Part shown: positions 1 through 5,113 of the stretch, one piece after another
Layout: every line of letters starts with the position of its first letter
Numbering within the stretch: position 1 is the first letter of the stretch
NCBI RefSeq assembly: GCF_937920395.1
Contig: NZ_CALEVF010000377.1
Location: forward strand, 1-5,595
From: an uncultured Clostridium sp.
GTDB lineage: Bacteria > Bacillota > Clostridia > Clostridiales > Clostridiaceae
Length of the DNA stretch: 5,595 bases
Reading direction: 5' to 3'
Notes under the pieces: generated by a model
Told to the model about the DNA's origin: nothing
Seen by the model: the letters and a program-made list of their open reading frames with translations, nothing else
Databases searched by the model: none
Translations under genes and position numbers: made by a program

Positions 1-264
1 TTTCTCACCTGCACAAAACAAATTATCAAGACCTACGACCCTCATATTATTGGTTCTTGGGGCTACAGACAGATATCTTATGGAGTTTCCCTTCCCCCCC
101 GCTATTGGGTCTATATATTTTGCTTTTTCAAGCCCTTTAATTTTTCTTAGCTTATCTAGTGGATAATATGAAGTCATAAGTTTTGCATCTGCTATGTGAA
201 CAGAACTGCAACATATAAAAAGGTTTTTGAGCCCTTGGAAATCCACAGCTCCATTATGAACTCC
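1..264 (-). pseudogene. FAD-dependent oxidoreductase (MnmG/TrmFO-like superfamily), 5'-truncated remnant
   Basis: The minus strand is open for 88 codons from 264 to the left edge and reads as real protein. Visible pieces are DFQGLKNLF, then ADAKLMTSYYPLDKLR, AGGKGNSIRYLSVAPR and, near the edge, VVGLDNLFCAGEK. The last piece has the form of the 'GL-x-N-L-F-x-A-G-E' segment near the C-terminal FAD contact in GidA-like flavoproteins; the family call is from memory and is moderate. The frame is closed by TAA at 265-267, and no ATG with a Shine-Dalgarno sequence precedes the conserved part: the first ATG, at about residue 30, has none. The N-terminal nucleotide-binding half is therefore missing and the gene is probably dead. 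The 3' end lies outside the window, so the C-terminal state is unknown. A run of seven G (minus strand, 94-100) lies in the AGGKG segment. Confidence 0.55.
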
Positions 265-468
265 TTATTACCAGAGACTACAATAGCTCAGAAAATTTAC
301 AAATTAAGAATTAACGGTAATTATACGCGACGTAACTTTGCTGCAAAATGTAACATTGGCTATAGTTCTATATGTAAATATGAAATAGGTTTATCAACAC
401 CAAGCAAAAAAAATATATATAAAATCAGCAAAGCTCTTAATATTGATATAAATTATTTTTTATGTTGA
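256..468 (+). CDS. Small XRE/Cro-CI-type HTH protein, possibly an N-terminally truncated fragment
   Basis: From the ATG at 256 this encodes 70 residues, almost all one XRE helix-turn-helix domain. IAQKIYKLRI is helix 1, TRRNFAAKCNIGYSSICKYE is the HTH, and STPSKKNIYKISKALNIDINYF is the helix 4-5 tail typical of the family. It should bind DNA as a dimer. The frame stays open upstream to a GTG at 196, but that extension is antisense to conserved flavoprotein codons and does not look like protein. ATG 256 is the simplest start, yet it has no Shine-Dalgarno sequence (CACAGCTCCATT precedes it). Together with the junction at 256-267, this suggests the DNA-binding tail of a formerly longer protein. 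It converges on the XRE repressor gene, with 25 bp between the two stop codons. Confidence is high for the domain and low for expression. Confidence 0.6.
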   Translation: MNSLLPETTIAQKIYKLRINGNYTRRNFAAKCNIGYSSICKYEIGLSTPSKKNIYKISKALNIDINYFLC

Positions 469-473
469 TAATA

Positions 474-501
474 CAAAATAGATATATTAATATCTATTTT
501 G
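474..501. terminator. Shared intrinsic terminator hairpin between convergent HTH genes
   Basis: CAAAATAGATAT (474-485) and ATATCTATTTTG (490-501) form a perfect 12-bp stem with a 4-nt ATTA loop. On the plus strand a run of seven T follows at 508-514, six bases after the stem, so it best serves the upstream HTH gene. The TAG stop of the opposing XRE gene (494-496) lies inside the stem. In the minus direction the T-rich stretch falls within the stem, so termination that way is plausible but weaker. Confidence 0.65.
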
Positions 502-823
502 CATTACTTTTTTTAAATTTACTTAGAAATCCATATATTATATTCTTATCTTCCTCATAAGCATTTTCAATAATTTTAATTACTTCATCATTTGTATATT
601 TTATAACTATATCATTATTGTATTTATTCTCAGTAAGCAACCAATCAATTGAGACTTTAAACGTTTTGGATAATTGTACAAGTACTTCTGCGGATGGACT
701 TACTTCATTATTCTCAATTTTGCCTATGCTACTTCTTGCGACATTCATTGATTGTGAAAGCTCTTTTTGTGTTAAATTATTTGTTTTCCTCAAATATAAT
801 ATTCTTTCTCCTAATGATTTCAT
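494..823 (-). CDS. XRE-family transcriptional repressor (phage/SinR-like)
   Basis: This is a 109-aa protein with a complete XRE DNA-binding domain at about residues 4-62. GERILYLRKTNNLTQKEL leads into the recognition region MNVARSSIGKIENNEVSPS, followed by the VLVQLSKTFKVSIDWLL cap that marks the CI/SinR-like group. Residues 63-109 are charged (NDEVIKIIENAYEEDKN) and probably form dimerisation helices. The start is well supported: GAGGAG (832-837) lies 8 nt before the ATG. Upstream, three copies of a near-palindromic 14-mer overlap the promoter, so negative autoregulation is likely. It is transcribed divergently from the 107-aa gene at 1184, the usual layout of a repressor and the gene it controls. 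The precise regulon is not visible. Confidence 0.92.
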   Translation of the reverse strand: MKSLGERILYLRKTNNLTQKELSQSMNVARSSIGKIENNEVSPSAEVLVQLSKTFKVSIDWLLTENKYNNDIVIKYTNDEVIKIIENAYEEDKNIIYGFLSKFKKSNAK

Positions 824-831
824 AGAATATG

Positions 832-837
832 CTCCTC
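832..837 (-). promoter_or_regulatory. Ribosome binding site of the XRE repressor
   Basis: GAGGAG on the minus strand lies 8 nt upstream of the ATG (823-821) and fixes the start of the repressor gene. Confidence 0.8.
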
Positions 838-840
838 AAT

Positions 841-902
841 TCTATTATTTTAGATTTTAGTATTGTTTATTCTATTATTATAGATTATACTATTATTATA
901 GT
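841..902. promoter_or_regulatory. Three-copy operator array upstream of the XRE repressor
   Basis: Three related 14-mers share the CTATTAT-x-x-TAG core with imperfect dyad symmetry (CTAT...ATAG): TCTATTATTTTAGA (841-854), TCTATTATTATAGA (871-884) and ACTATTATTATAGT (889-902). Start-to-start spacings are 30 bp, close to three helical turns, and 18 bp. The array covers both candidate -10 elements and the 5' leader of the repressor gene, as expected for binding sites of the XRE protein encoded next door. Binding is inferred; the repeats are seen directly. Confidence 0.6.
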
Positions 903-924
903 TAATGATAATTACTGTTACCAA
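884..924 (-). promoter_or_regulatory. Promoter region of the XRE repressor (two overlapping candidates)
   Basis: On the minus strand, TTGGTA (919-924) is followed after 18 bp by a perfect TATAAT (895-900). A second pairing, TTATCA (906-911) with TATAAT (884-889), has a 16-bp spacer. Both -10 boxes lie within or beside the operator repeats, so bound repressor would block RNA polymerase. Which one is used cannot be decided from sequence. Confidence 0.5.
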
Positions 925-1183
925 TAATATTTTACTTTATGAAGACTTAATTAATTCAATACAATAAAACCCAATTTTATTTTACCATACCTATTCATAA
1001 ATAAAAACCTTAAGATAAGATGATTACATTACAAAGTACAGTAACTCTGATACTAACGATATTTTATACAGGAAAGATGGTTGGTATTTATATGAGTAAT
1101 AACATTATTATAGCTTTTCTTGAAAGGCTTAGTTATAACATTTGCCCCTTTCACAAAAATATTATTTAAGGAGATTGATAAAA
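904..1183. other. Divergent intergenic region with a short decayed coding stretch
   Basis: No full gene is visible between the repressor promoter and the ribosome binding site of the 107-aa gene. Plus frame 1019-1099 is open for 26 codons after a TAA and ends in TAA, reading DDYITKYSNSDTND then ILYRKDGWYLYE. It looks protein-like but has no start codon or Shine-Dalgarno sequence, and could be the tail of a lost gene. A TTGGTA hexamer at 1081-1086, identical to the repressor's -35, and an ATTATTATAG operator-like half-site at 1104-1113 precede the 107-aa gene. No convincing -10 box is seen for it. Confidence 0.35.
1168..1173 (+). promoter_or_regulatory. Ribosome binding site of the 107-aa gene
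   Basis: AAGGAG lies 10 nt before the ATG at 1184. It decides the start against the longer frame opening at 1142. Confidence 0.75.
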
Positions 1184-1507
1184 ATGGAAAAGATAAATAT
1201 GAAAACTATAGCAAAGGATAATGGAATTAAAAAATTAGTAAATATTTTTAAAACTGTTATGGATAAAGAAGAAATTGCAAATATCTTAGCTGATAAAACT
1301 GTTACTAAAGGACTTGAAATAAACTCTGCTGTTCTGAAACATTTCTACGGAGAAGAGGAATCTTCACTTATTACAATTTCATGTATAAGTTTTGGCTTAG
1401 TTCACAACATGAAAGAAGATTTTTATATTGTAAAAAAAATTCTTGGTTATAATTATGTGATTAAATTATTACAAAAATCAACAAGGTTTATCAGTTTAAT
1501 TAAGTAA
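1184..1507 (+). CDS. Hypothetical protein, 107 aa, divergent from the XRE repressor
   Basis: I do not recognise this protein. The ATG at 1184 is chosen because AAGGAG (1168-1173) lies 10 nt upstream; the in-frame upstream start at 1142 has no ribosome binding site and only adds MPLSQKYYLRRLIK-type sequence. The product begins MEKINMKTIAKDNGIKKLV and is lysine-rich and mostly helical in character, with an acidic patch (YGEEESS). A mildly hydrophobic stretch, LITISCISFGLV at about residues 66-77, is too short and polar for a confident membrane helix. It ends in a basic tail (LLQKSTRFISLIK). There is no signal peptide and no catalytic motif. Placement opposite an autoregulated XRE gene suggests it is the switch-controlled gene, for example a small phage or plasmid effector, but that is inference only. 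Confidence 0.72.
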   Translation: MEKINMKTIAKDNGIKKLVNIFKTVMDKEEIANILADKTVTKGLEINSAVLKHFYGEEESSLITISCISFGLVHNMKEDFYIVKKILGYNYVIKLLQKSTRFISLIK

Positions 1508-1558
1508 TAAGTAAAAGCTAATCTATAATCTACATTTATTCAATCTTATTAATATCAG

Positions 1559-1618
1559 GCTCCAGTGAATTTATGTGTAATAGTCACTGGAGCTATAGTT
1601 GCAAATGTTGCAACTATA
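1559..1618. terminator. Tandem hairpins between convergent genes
   Basis: Two perfect stems lie back to back. GCTCCAGTGA (1559-1568) pairs with TCACTGGAGC (1584-1593) across a 15-nt loop. Then TATAGTTGCAA (1594-1604) pairs with TTGCAACTATA (1608-1618) across a 3-nt ATG loop. They lie 50 bp after the stop of the 107-aa gene and 137 bp beyond the stop of the opposing DUF3102 gene, so a bidirectional transcription barrier is likely. Neither hairpin is followed by a clear T run in either direction, so they are not textbook intrinsic terminators. Confidence 0.5.
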
Positions 1619-1754
1619 ATTTCTGCTTAAATAATAGGCTTTTAAATATCCATTTTTAGTTATATATTATGATCTTTAATGATTTATTTTTAAACTATAT
1701 AAACAAATTCATATTTAATGCTTATCTCCTTATATAATTAATTTTAAGCACAAA

Positions 1755-3473
1755 TCAAAGACCCCAGCTTGATTTTAGTTGATTTATAAGTGCCATTGCA
1801 GTACCGTCTCCACCAATTCTGTCTGGGTGGTAGGCCATAGCTAATGTGTTATAAAATTTCTTATAAAATACTTTATTTTCTTCAGTTATCATTGTTATTT
1901 CTCCTAATATATTTTCATTTTTATAATTATCGTATTGTCTATACTTTTCTTCCTGTATTCTTTCTTTCTCTTCTTTAGCTTTCTTTTCTTTATTTAATCT
2001 ACTATCCTCTAATATTACTTGTTTTTTAAAACGAATCCATAATTTTTCATCAATATTTTCTAATAACTTTAGTATATTTTTATTATTATCTAATTCGAAT
2101 TTAAATTTGTCTTCTCCTAAACTATTTTTCATCGTGATTTCCCCAATTATTTTAAAATTTATAAATATATATAATATGTCTCCTGTATAAGAATATACTT
2201 TATCTAGGATTGCAAGTGTGAATACATCAAAATCTTTCTGTATTTGTTTATTTGTAAATTTAGCAGAGCTCATAATTTCTTCAAAATTCGACTTTTGTAT
2301 CTCTAATTTTTCCTGTTCTATTTCCTTTATAAATTGTTCTACCAATAGCAAATGACTAAGGTCTATCTTGTAGTAGTTAAATAGTTTTGTAACATCTTCC
2401 AAATTACTTTTTGTGTCTACTTTATAATATGCTAAAGTCTCTCTATTTTTAAATACACATAACATCTCTGTTCCATCTCTATATCCTTTACAAACCGTTA
2501 TATTTTCCCACACAAAACTATTTTCCTTCTTCTCTTCTGCATACCCCAATCTGACTATTTCGTTATCCTCCCACGCGAACTCAAGAACATTTTCATAAGA
2601 CATTTCTGTATCTATAATTGCTAAATAAGTTTTGTCTTTATTTGTGTTATATTTATAATAGCTGTTACATACATTATTTTTATAATTCTCTTTGTCAGTT
2701 CCATCATGCATATACTTAAAATTTATATCTAATTCTATGTTATAGTCTTTTATCGTTTCTATTAGTTCAGTTTCTGTAATTTCTCCTATAGCGTACAACT
2801 GTGCTAATATTCCACCTCTATCATCACAAACTACATCATTGATAGACTCTATACTTGTATAGAAATCGCCAGTTCTGATTCTTATTTCTTCAATTAAATC
2901 ATCCGCCTTCTTAATTACTTTTTCTGTATTAGTTTTTATATTATTTATTTGATCTTTAATAACATTTAAATTTTTATTCTTATTTCTTATTTCCTCACAA
3001 TTTGGTGTAATAATTGTTTCTGTTTTCTTAGCTTCAATAGTTTTAATTTTTTGAGCTACATTCTTTTGGGCTTTTTTAGTATAATTCACTTCTTTAATTC
3101 TTTTAATTAATTGTCGATTTGTCCATGTTTCTATTTTATTAGATAATATAAATTTTTCTCTTTCAGTTTTTGGTAATCCTAATAAAATATATAACTTTTC
3201 TGTTCCTAAACACGAAAGCAACTTCGTATTTTCAAATTCAGTGGCAATTTTAATAAATTTTTGCGCCGTTCTAACGCTAACCTCAACTTTTTCTTCCAAA
3301 TATGGAATCCATTCTCCATGTTTAAGTGATTGTTTAACTTGTTTTAGTTTTGCTCCTAATAAAATACTGTTTTCCACCATATTTATCTTTAACTTCAATA
3401 TCTCAGCTGTTATAGTTTCCAATTCACATTCCTCTACTTTATTAAAAAAATTTTCTTGATTTATACCCTTCAT
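1755..3473 (-). CDS. DUF3102-type HTH protein with C-terminal J-domain-like module, 572 aa
   Basis: The ATG at 3473 is fixed by AGGAGG 9 nt upstream; an in-frame GTG at 3623 would add 50 unlikely residues. Residues about 15-125 match the phage/plasmid DUF3102 pattern: ITAEILKLKINMVENSILLG, then LKHGEWIPYLEEKV (HGEW at 52-55), an HTH-like SVRTAQKFIKIATEF, and the later WTNRQLIKRIKEV segment. Residues about 160-200 are helical and lysine-rich. The middle (about 200-480) is unrecognised, with several alternating acidic and aromatic stretches. Residues 489-514 form a highly charged helix (LNKEKKAKEEKERIQEEKYR). Residues about 519-572 resemble a whole J domain: ENILGEI as helix I, KKFYNTLAMAY as helix II, H549-P550-D551, then RIGGDGTAMALINQLKSSWG as helix III. 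HPD is the DnaK-stimulating signature of J proteins. A role in phage or plasmid replication with host DnaK is inference; DUF3102 itself has no settled function. Confidence 0.82.
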   Translation of the reverse strand: MKGINQENFFNKVEECELETITAEILKLKINMVENSILLGAKLKQVKQSLKHGEWIPYLEEKVEVSVRTAQKFIKIATEFENTKLLSCLGTEKLYILLGLPKTEREKFILSNKIETWTNRQLIKRIKEVNYTKKAQKNVAQKIKTIEAKKTETIITPNCEEIRNKNKNLNVIKDQINNIKTNTEKVIKKADDLIEEIRIRTGDFYTSIESINDVVCDDRGGILAQLYAIGEITETELIETIKDYNIELDINFKYMHDGTDKENYKNNVCNSYYKYNTNKDKTYLAIIDTEMSYENVLEFAWEDNEIVRLGYAEEKKENSFVWENITVCKGYRDGTEMLCVFKNRETLAYYKVDTKSNLEDVTKLFNYYKIDLSHLLLVEQFIKEIEQEKLEIQKSNFEEIMSSAKFTNKQIQKDFDVFTLAILDKVYSYTGDILYIFINFKIIGEITMKNSLGEDKFKFELDNNKNILKLLENIDEKLWIRFKKQVILEDSRLNKEKKAKEEKERIQEEKYRQYDNYKNENILGEITMITEENKVFYKKFYNTLAMAYHPDRIGGDGTAMALINQLKSSWGL

Positions 3474-3482
3474 AATAATAAT

Positions 3483-3488
3483 CCTCCT
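3483..3488 (-). promoter_or_regulatory. Ribosome binding site of the DUF3102/J-domain gene
   Basis: A perfect AGGAGG on the minus strand with a 9-nt spacer to ATG 3473. It rules out the 50-codon longer reading from the GTG at 3623, whose only purine-rich stretch (GAGGG) directly abuts that GTG. Confidence 0.85.
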
Positions 3489-3644
3489 GATTTTTAGTTT
3501 CTTCTTTACTTTTGCACCATAGCCTTTGTATTTGTTCGTTAGCAATTTATAGTAACAAGCACCTTTGGGAAAGAATTCAAATTTGTTATTCTTAATAAGT
3601 TTTATTCCTAGCTTTATTTTCACCCCTCACATATAGATAGAGAT

Positions 3645-3672
3645 ATTATATAAAAAATATAAAAAATTTGAA
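3645..3672 (-). promoter_or_regulatory. Candidate promoter of the DUF3102/J-domain gene
   Basis: On the minus strand TTCAAA (3667-3672) lies 16 bp before a perfect TATAAT (3645-3650). Transcription would start near 3638, giving a leader of about 165 nt before ATG 3473. The surroundings are almost pure A/T, so chance matches are easy, but the position fits. Confidence 0.45.
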
Positions 3673-3729
3673 AAATAATTTTTGATTATAATTTTCCCAT
3701 TGCAAAGATGTTGAAAAAAGTTTCTATAT

Positions 3730-3934
3730 AAATTAAAAGAGCTTGAAAATAGAGCAAAACTTTTAATGAAAAGACTTGAAATGTAATTAGAAAGATTAAG
3801 GCATAAAAAATTGATATTTGAATCTTAATATAAAATGTTGATGAAAAAAATTTAAAATCTATCATAATGTAGATGGCATTTACGGTTATAGCAGAATGAC
3901 AATGAACTTGAATCGAAAGTTGAGTCTTGCGTAG
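3730..3934 (+). pseudogene. Decayed IS3-family transposase fragment
   Basis: Plus frame 3845-3934 reads KIYHNVDGIYGYSRMTMNLN followed by RKL and a stop. This is the conserved 'GIYGYRRMTLNLNRKL' segment found before the DDE core in OrfB of IS3/IS150-type transposases. TGA codons lie just upstream (3839-3844), TAG ends it at 3932-3934, and no DDE region follows, so only a splinter remains. Directly upstream, in another frame (3730-3852), there is a broken coiled-coil-like stretch (LKELENRAKLLMKRLEM, stop, LERLRHKKLIFES, stop). It may be a degenerate OrfA tail, though that part is uncertain. It lies in the opposite orientation to the IS3 element at the right edge and is a different, older insertion or a shattered copy. 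Confidence 0.6.
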
Positions 3935-4455
3935 TCAAACGACATTCCTTACGTAGATGTACCCTCTAAAGTATTCTCATAACTAGTTTGTCAATCAGTA
4001 ATATTCTGTAAAATTTTCATGTTTAAGTTATCTTTAATATATAACTATTTAAAGAAATTTTAATTTTGGGATAAATTATTTTGATTGTATTACTTAATAA
4101 TAGGAATTATAAAAAAATGACACTAAATTAGCATTAACTCGTTCTATAAATAATCTAATATAAAAGATAGTAAATCACCTTATTACTTTTATGATGCTTA
4201 AGTAATTCTATTGAATTTTATTATTAGAAATGGATATAGGATTAGCATGTTATAGTACTCCGGCATATTGCATTTAAACAACTGTAGTATTGAGTAATGT
4301 AGTATTGAGTAATGTAGAATTGATTATTTATATATCTAAAGTAGCTTACAAGTAAAATGTCATAGCCTATTTATTGTAAAACAGCTATTGCTGAATTTGA
4401 ATATCAAACAAGCATAAAATTCTATCACTTAAAATAAAAATGTCTATATATGATT
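3935..4455. other. Non-coding, decayed stretch
   Basis: All six frames are interrupted by frequent stops and no gene is visible. Short plus-strand peptides such as KTAIAEFEYQTSIKFYHL (about 4379-4432) look protein-like but are isolated between stops and have no start or ribosome binding site. The only ordered element is the 15-bp tandem repeat at 4283-4326. Confidence 0.4.
4283..4326. repeat. 15-bp tandem repeat, two exact copies plus one degenerate
   Basis: TGTAGTATTGAGTAA occurs at 4283-4297 and again at 4298-4312, followed by TGTAGAATTGATTA at 4313-4326 with two changes and one missing base. It lies in non-coding DNA and is probably a slippage product or a small iteron-like array. Confidence 0.8.
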
Positions 4456-4617
4456 CTAATGGCTACCATTGAATATCTTACTAAACAACAATTTCTGCTT
4501 TTGGTGATCTTTTCTGCTAGACATTTTAACTTTTGATTCTTCAAGTATTTCATCTATGTTATTAAAATGCTCTTCAAAAATTTTATATCTTGTGGTTGTC
4601 TTAATTGCAGCATCTGA
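4456..4617 (-). pseudogene. Unrecognised coding remnant, 53 codons
   Basis: On the minus strand a frame bounded by TAG at 4618-4620 and TAG at 4456-4458 reads SDAAIKTTTRYKIFEEHF, then NNIDEILEESKVKMSSRKD and HQKQKLLFSKIFNGSH. Residue composition and codon choice look like genuine clostridial protein. There is no ATG until the middle and no ribosome binding site. In the neighbouring frame upstream the sequence continues as EQELNKNSQ, consistent with a frameshift in a once longer gene. I cannot name the family; a transposase or recombinase fragment would suit the surroundings. Confidence 0.35.
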
Positions 4618-4683
4618 CTATTCTTATTAAGTTCTTGCTCTTATTTTAATAGTAAATATTAAAATTTAGATACAAAAATTAAA

Positions 4684-4717
4684 AAAGATTACTATCATAA
4701 ATCAAATAGTGATCTTT
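4684..4717 (-). terminator. Intrinsic terminator, minus strand
   Basis: AAAGATTACTAT (4684-4695) and ATAGTGATCTTT (4706-4717) form a 12-bp stem with one G-T wobble and a 10-nt loop. Read on the minus strand the stem runs straight into TTTTAATTTTTG, a good U tract. It would end transcripts coming from the right, yet no intact minus-strand gene lies between it and 5050, so its gene has probably been lost. Confidence 0.6.
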
Positions 4718-5050
4718 AAAAAACATTTAATAAATAGGTTATAAAGTAATCAATCAATAACATTATCTTAAACAAGTTTTCACTCAATATTCAAGAAATA
4801 TATTATCTTACTTTATCCCAAAAGCATATCATAAAATTATAATTAGAATAATGATTTCTTAAGTGATTATTTATATTTTAGCCATGTATTAACCTTCTTC
4901 TTATAAACTTATTATAAGCATTAGCACTCAGTGTAAGTGAGTTATTTCCATACTGAATTTATTGAGCTTGCTTTTCATTTACGGAAAGTCTTTAAATTGT
5001 AATATGAATGCGCAACTGATTATTATCTCTCTTAAACGTGAGTGCTTAAC
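4718..5050. other. Gene-free stretch with a CIRCE-like half palindrome
   Basis: No open frame of note is found on either strand. At 4921-4947 TTAGCACTC is followed by exactly 9 bp and then GAGTTATTT. The left arm equals the CIRCE (HrcA) consensus half and the spacer length matches, but the right arm agrees only in GAGT and one T. A second TGAGTGCT at 5039-5046 forms a distant inverted repeat with AGCACTCA at 4923-4930. No heat-shock gene is near. Confidence 0.4.
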
Positions 5051-5051
5051 G

Positions 5052-5082
5052 AAAAAACACTATATGCAAAGTATATAGTGTT
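5052..5082 (-). terminator. Hairpin with T run, minus-strand terminator
   Basis: AACACTATAT (5056-5065) pairs perfectly with ATATAGTGTT (5073-5082) across a 7-nt loop. On the minus strand the stem ends in a run of six T (5057-5052), the form of a Rho-independent terminator for transcription coming from the right. Confidence 0.6.
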
Positions 5083-5085
5083 GGC

Positions 5086-5104
5086 ATAACTATATTTTAG
5101 TTAT
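5086..5104. repeat. Small inverted repeat between two larger ones
   Basis: ATAACTA (5086-5092) and TAGTTAT (5098-5104) form a 7-bp stem with a 5-nt loop. Alone it is weak, but it lies midway between the terminator hairpin and the 52-bp palindrome. Confidence 0.45.
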
Positions 5105-5113
5105 AAATTGTGA

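Noticed and set aside
196..255. GTG start at 196 for the small HTH gene
   Set aside because: The added 20 residues are antisense to conserved flavoprotein codons and have no ribosome binding site.
618..860. Plus-strand open frame of 80 codons
   Set aside because: Antisense to the XRE repressor, no ribosome binding site, serine/leucine-rich composition typical of an antisense shadow.
1142..1183. Longer start for the 107-aa gene
   Set aside because: No ribosome binding site; AAGGAG at 1168-1173 serves ATG 1184.
494..1507. Toxin-antitoxin pair formed by the XRE gene and the 107-aa gene
   Set aside because: The genes are divergent and 360 bp apart rather than co-transcribed, and the 107-aa protein shows no toxin motif; a repressor switch fits better.
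1695..1731. AAGGAG (minus, 1726-1731) followed by ATG AAT TTG TTT ATA TAG
   Set aside because: Only five codons and a 13-nt spacer; likely chance, or a trace of a lost downstream gene.
3241..3459. Plus-strand open frame of 72 codons
   Set aside because: Antisense to the DUF3102 HTH region; phenylalanine/serine-rich shadow without a ribosome binding site.
3474..3623. Longer start (GTG 3623) for the 572-aa gene
   Set aside because: AGGAGG lies correctly before ATG 3473, while GTG 3623 has only GAGGG directly touching it; the added residues do not resemble DUF3102 proteins. Kept as a low-interest finding.
4283..4326. Tandem repeat as a CRISPR array
   Set aside because: Units are 15 bp and contiguous, with no spacers and no cas genes.
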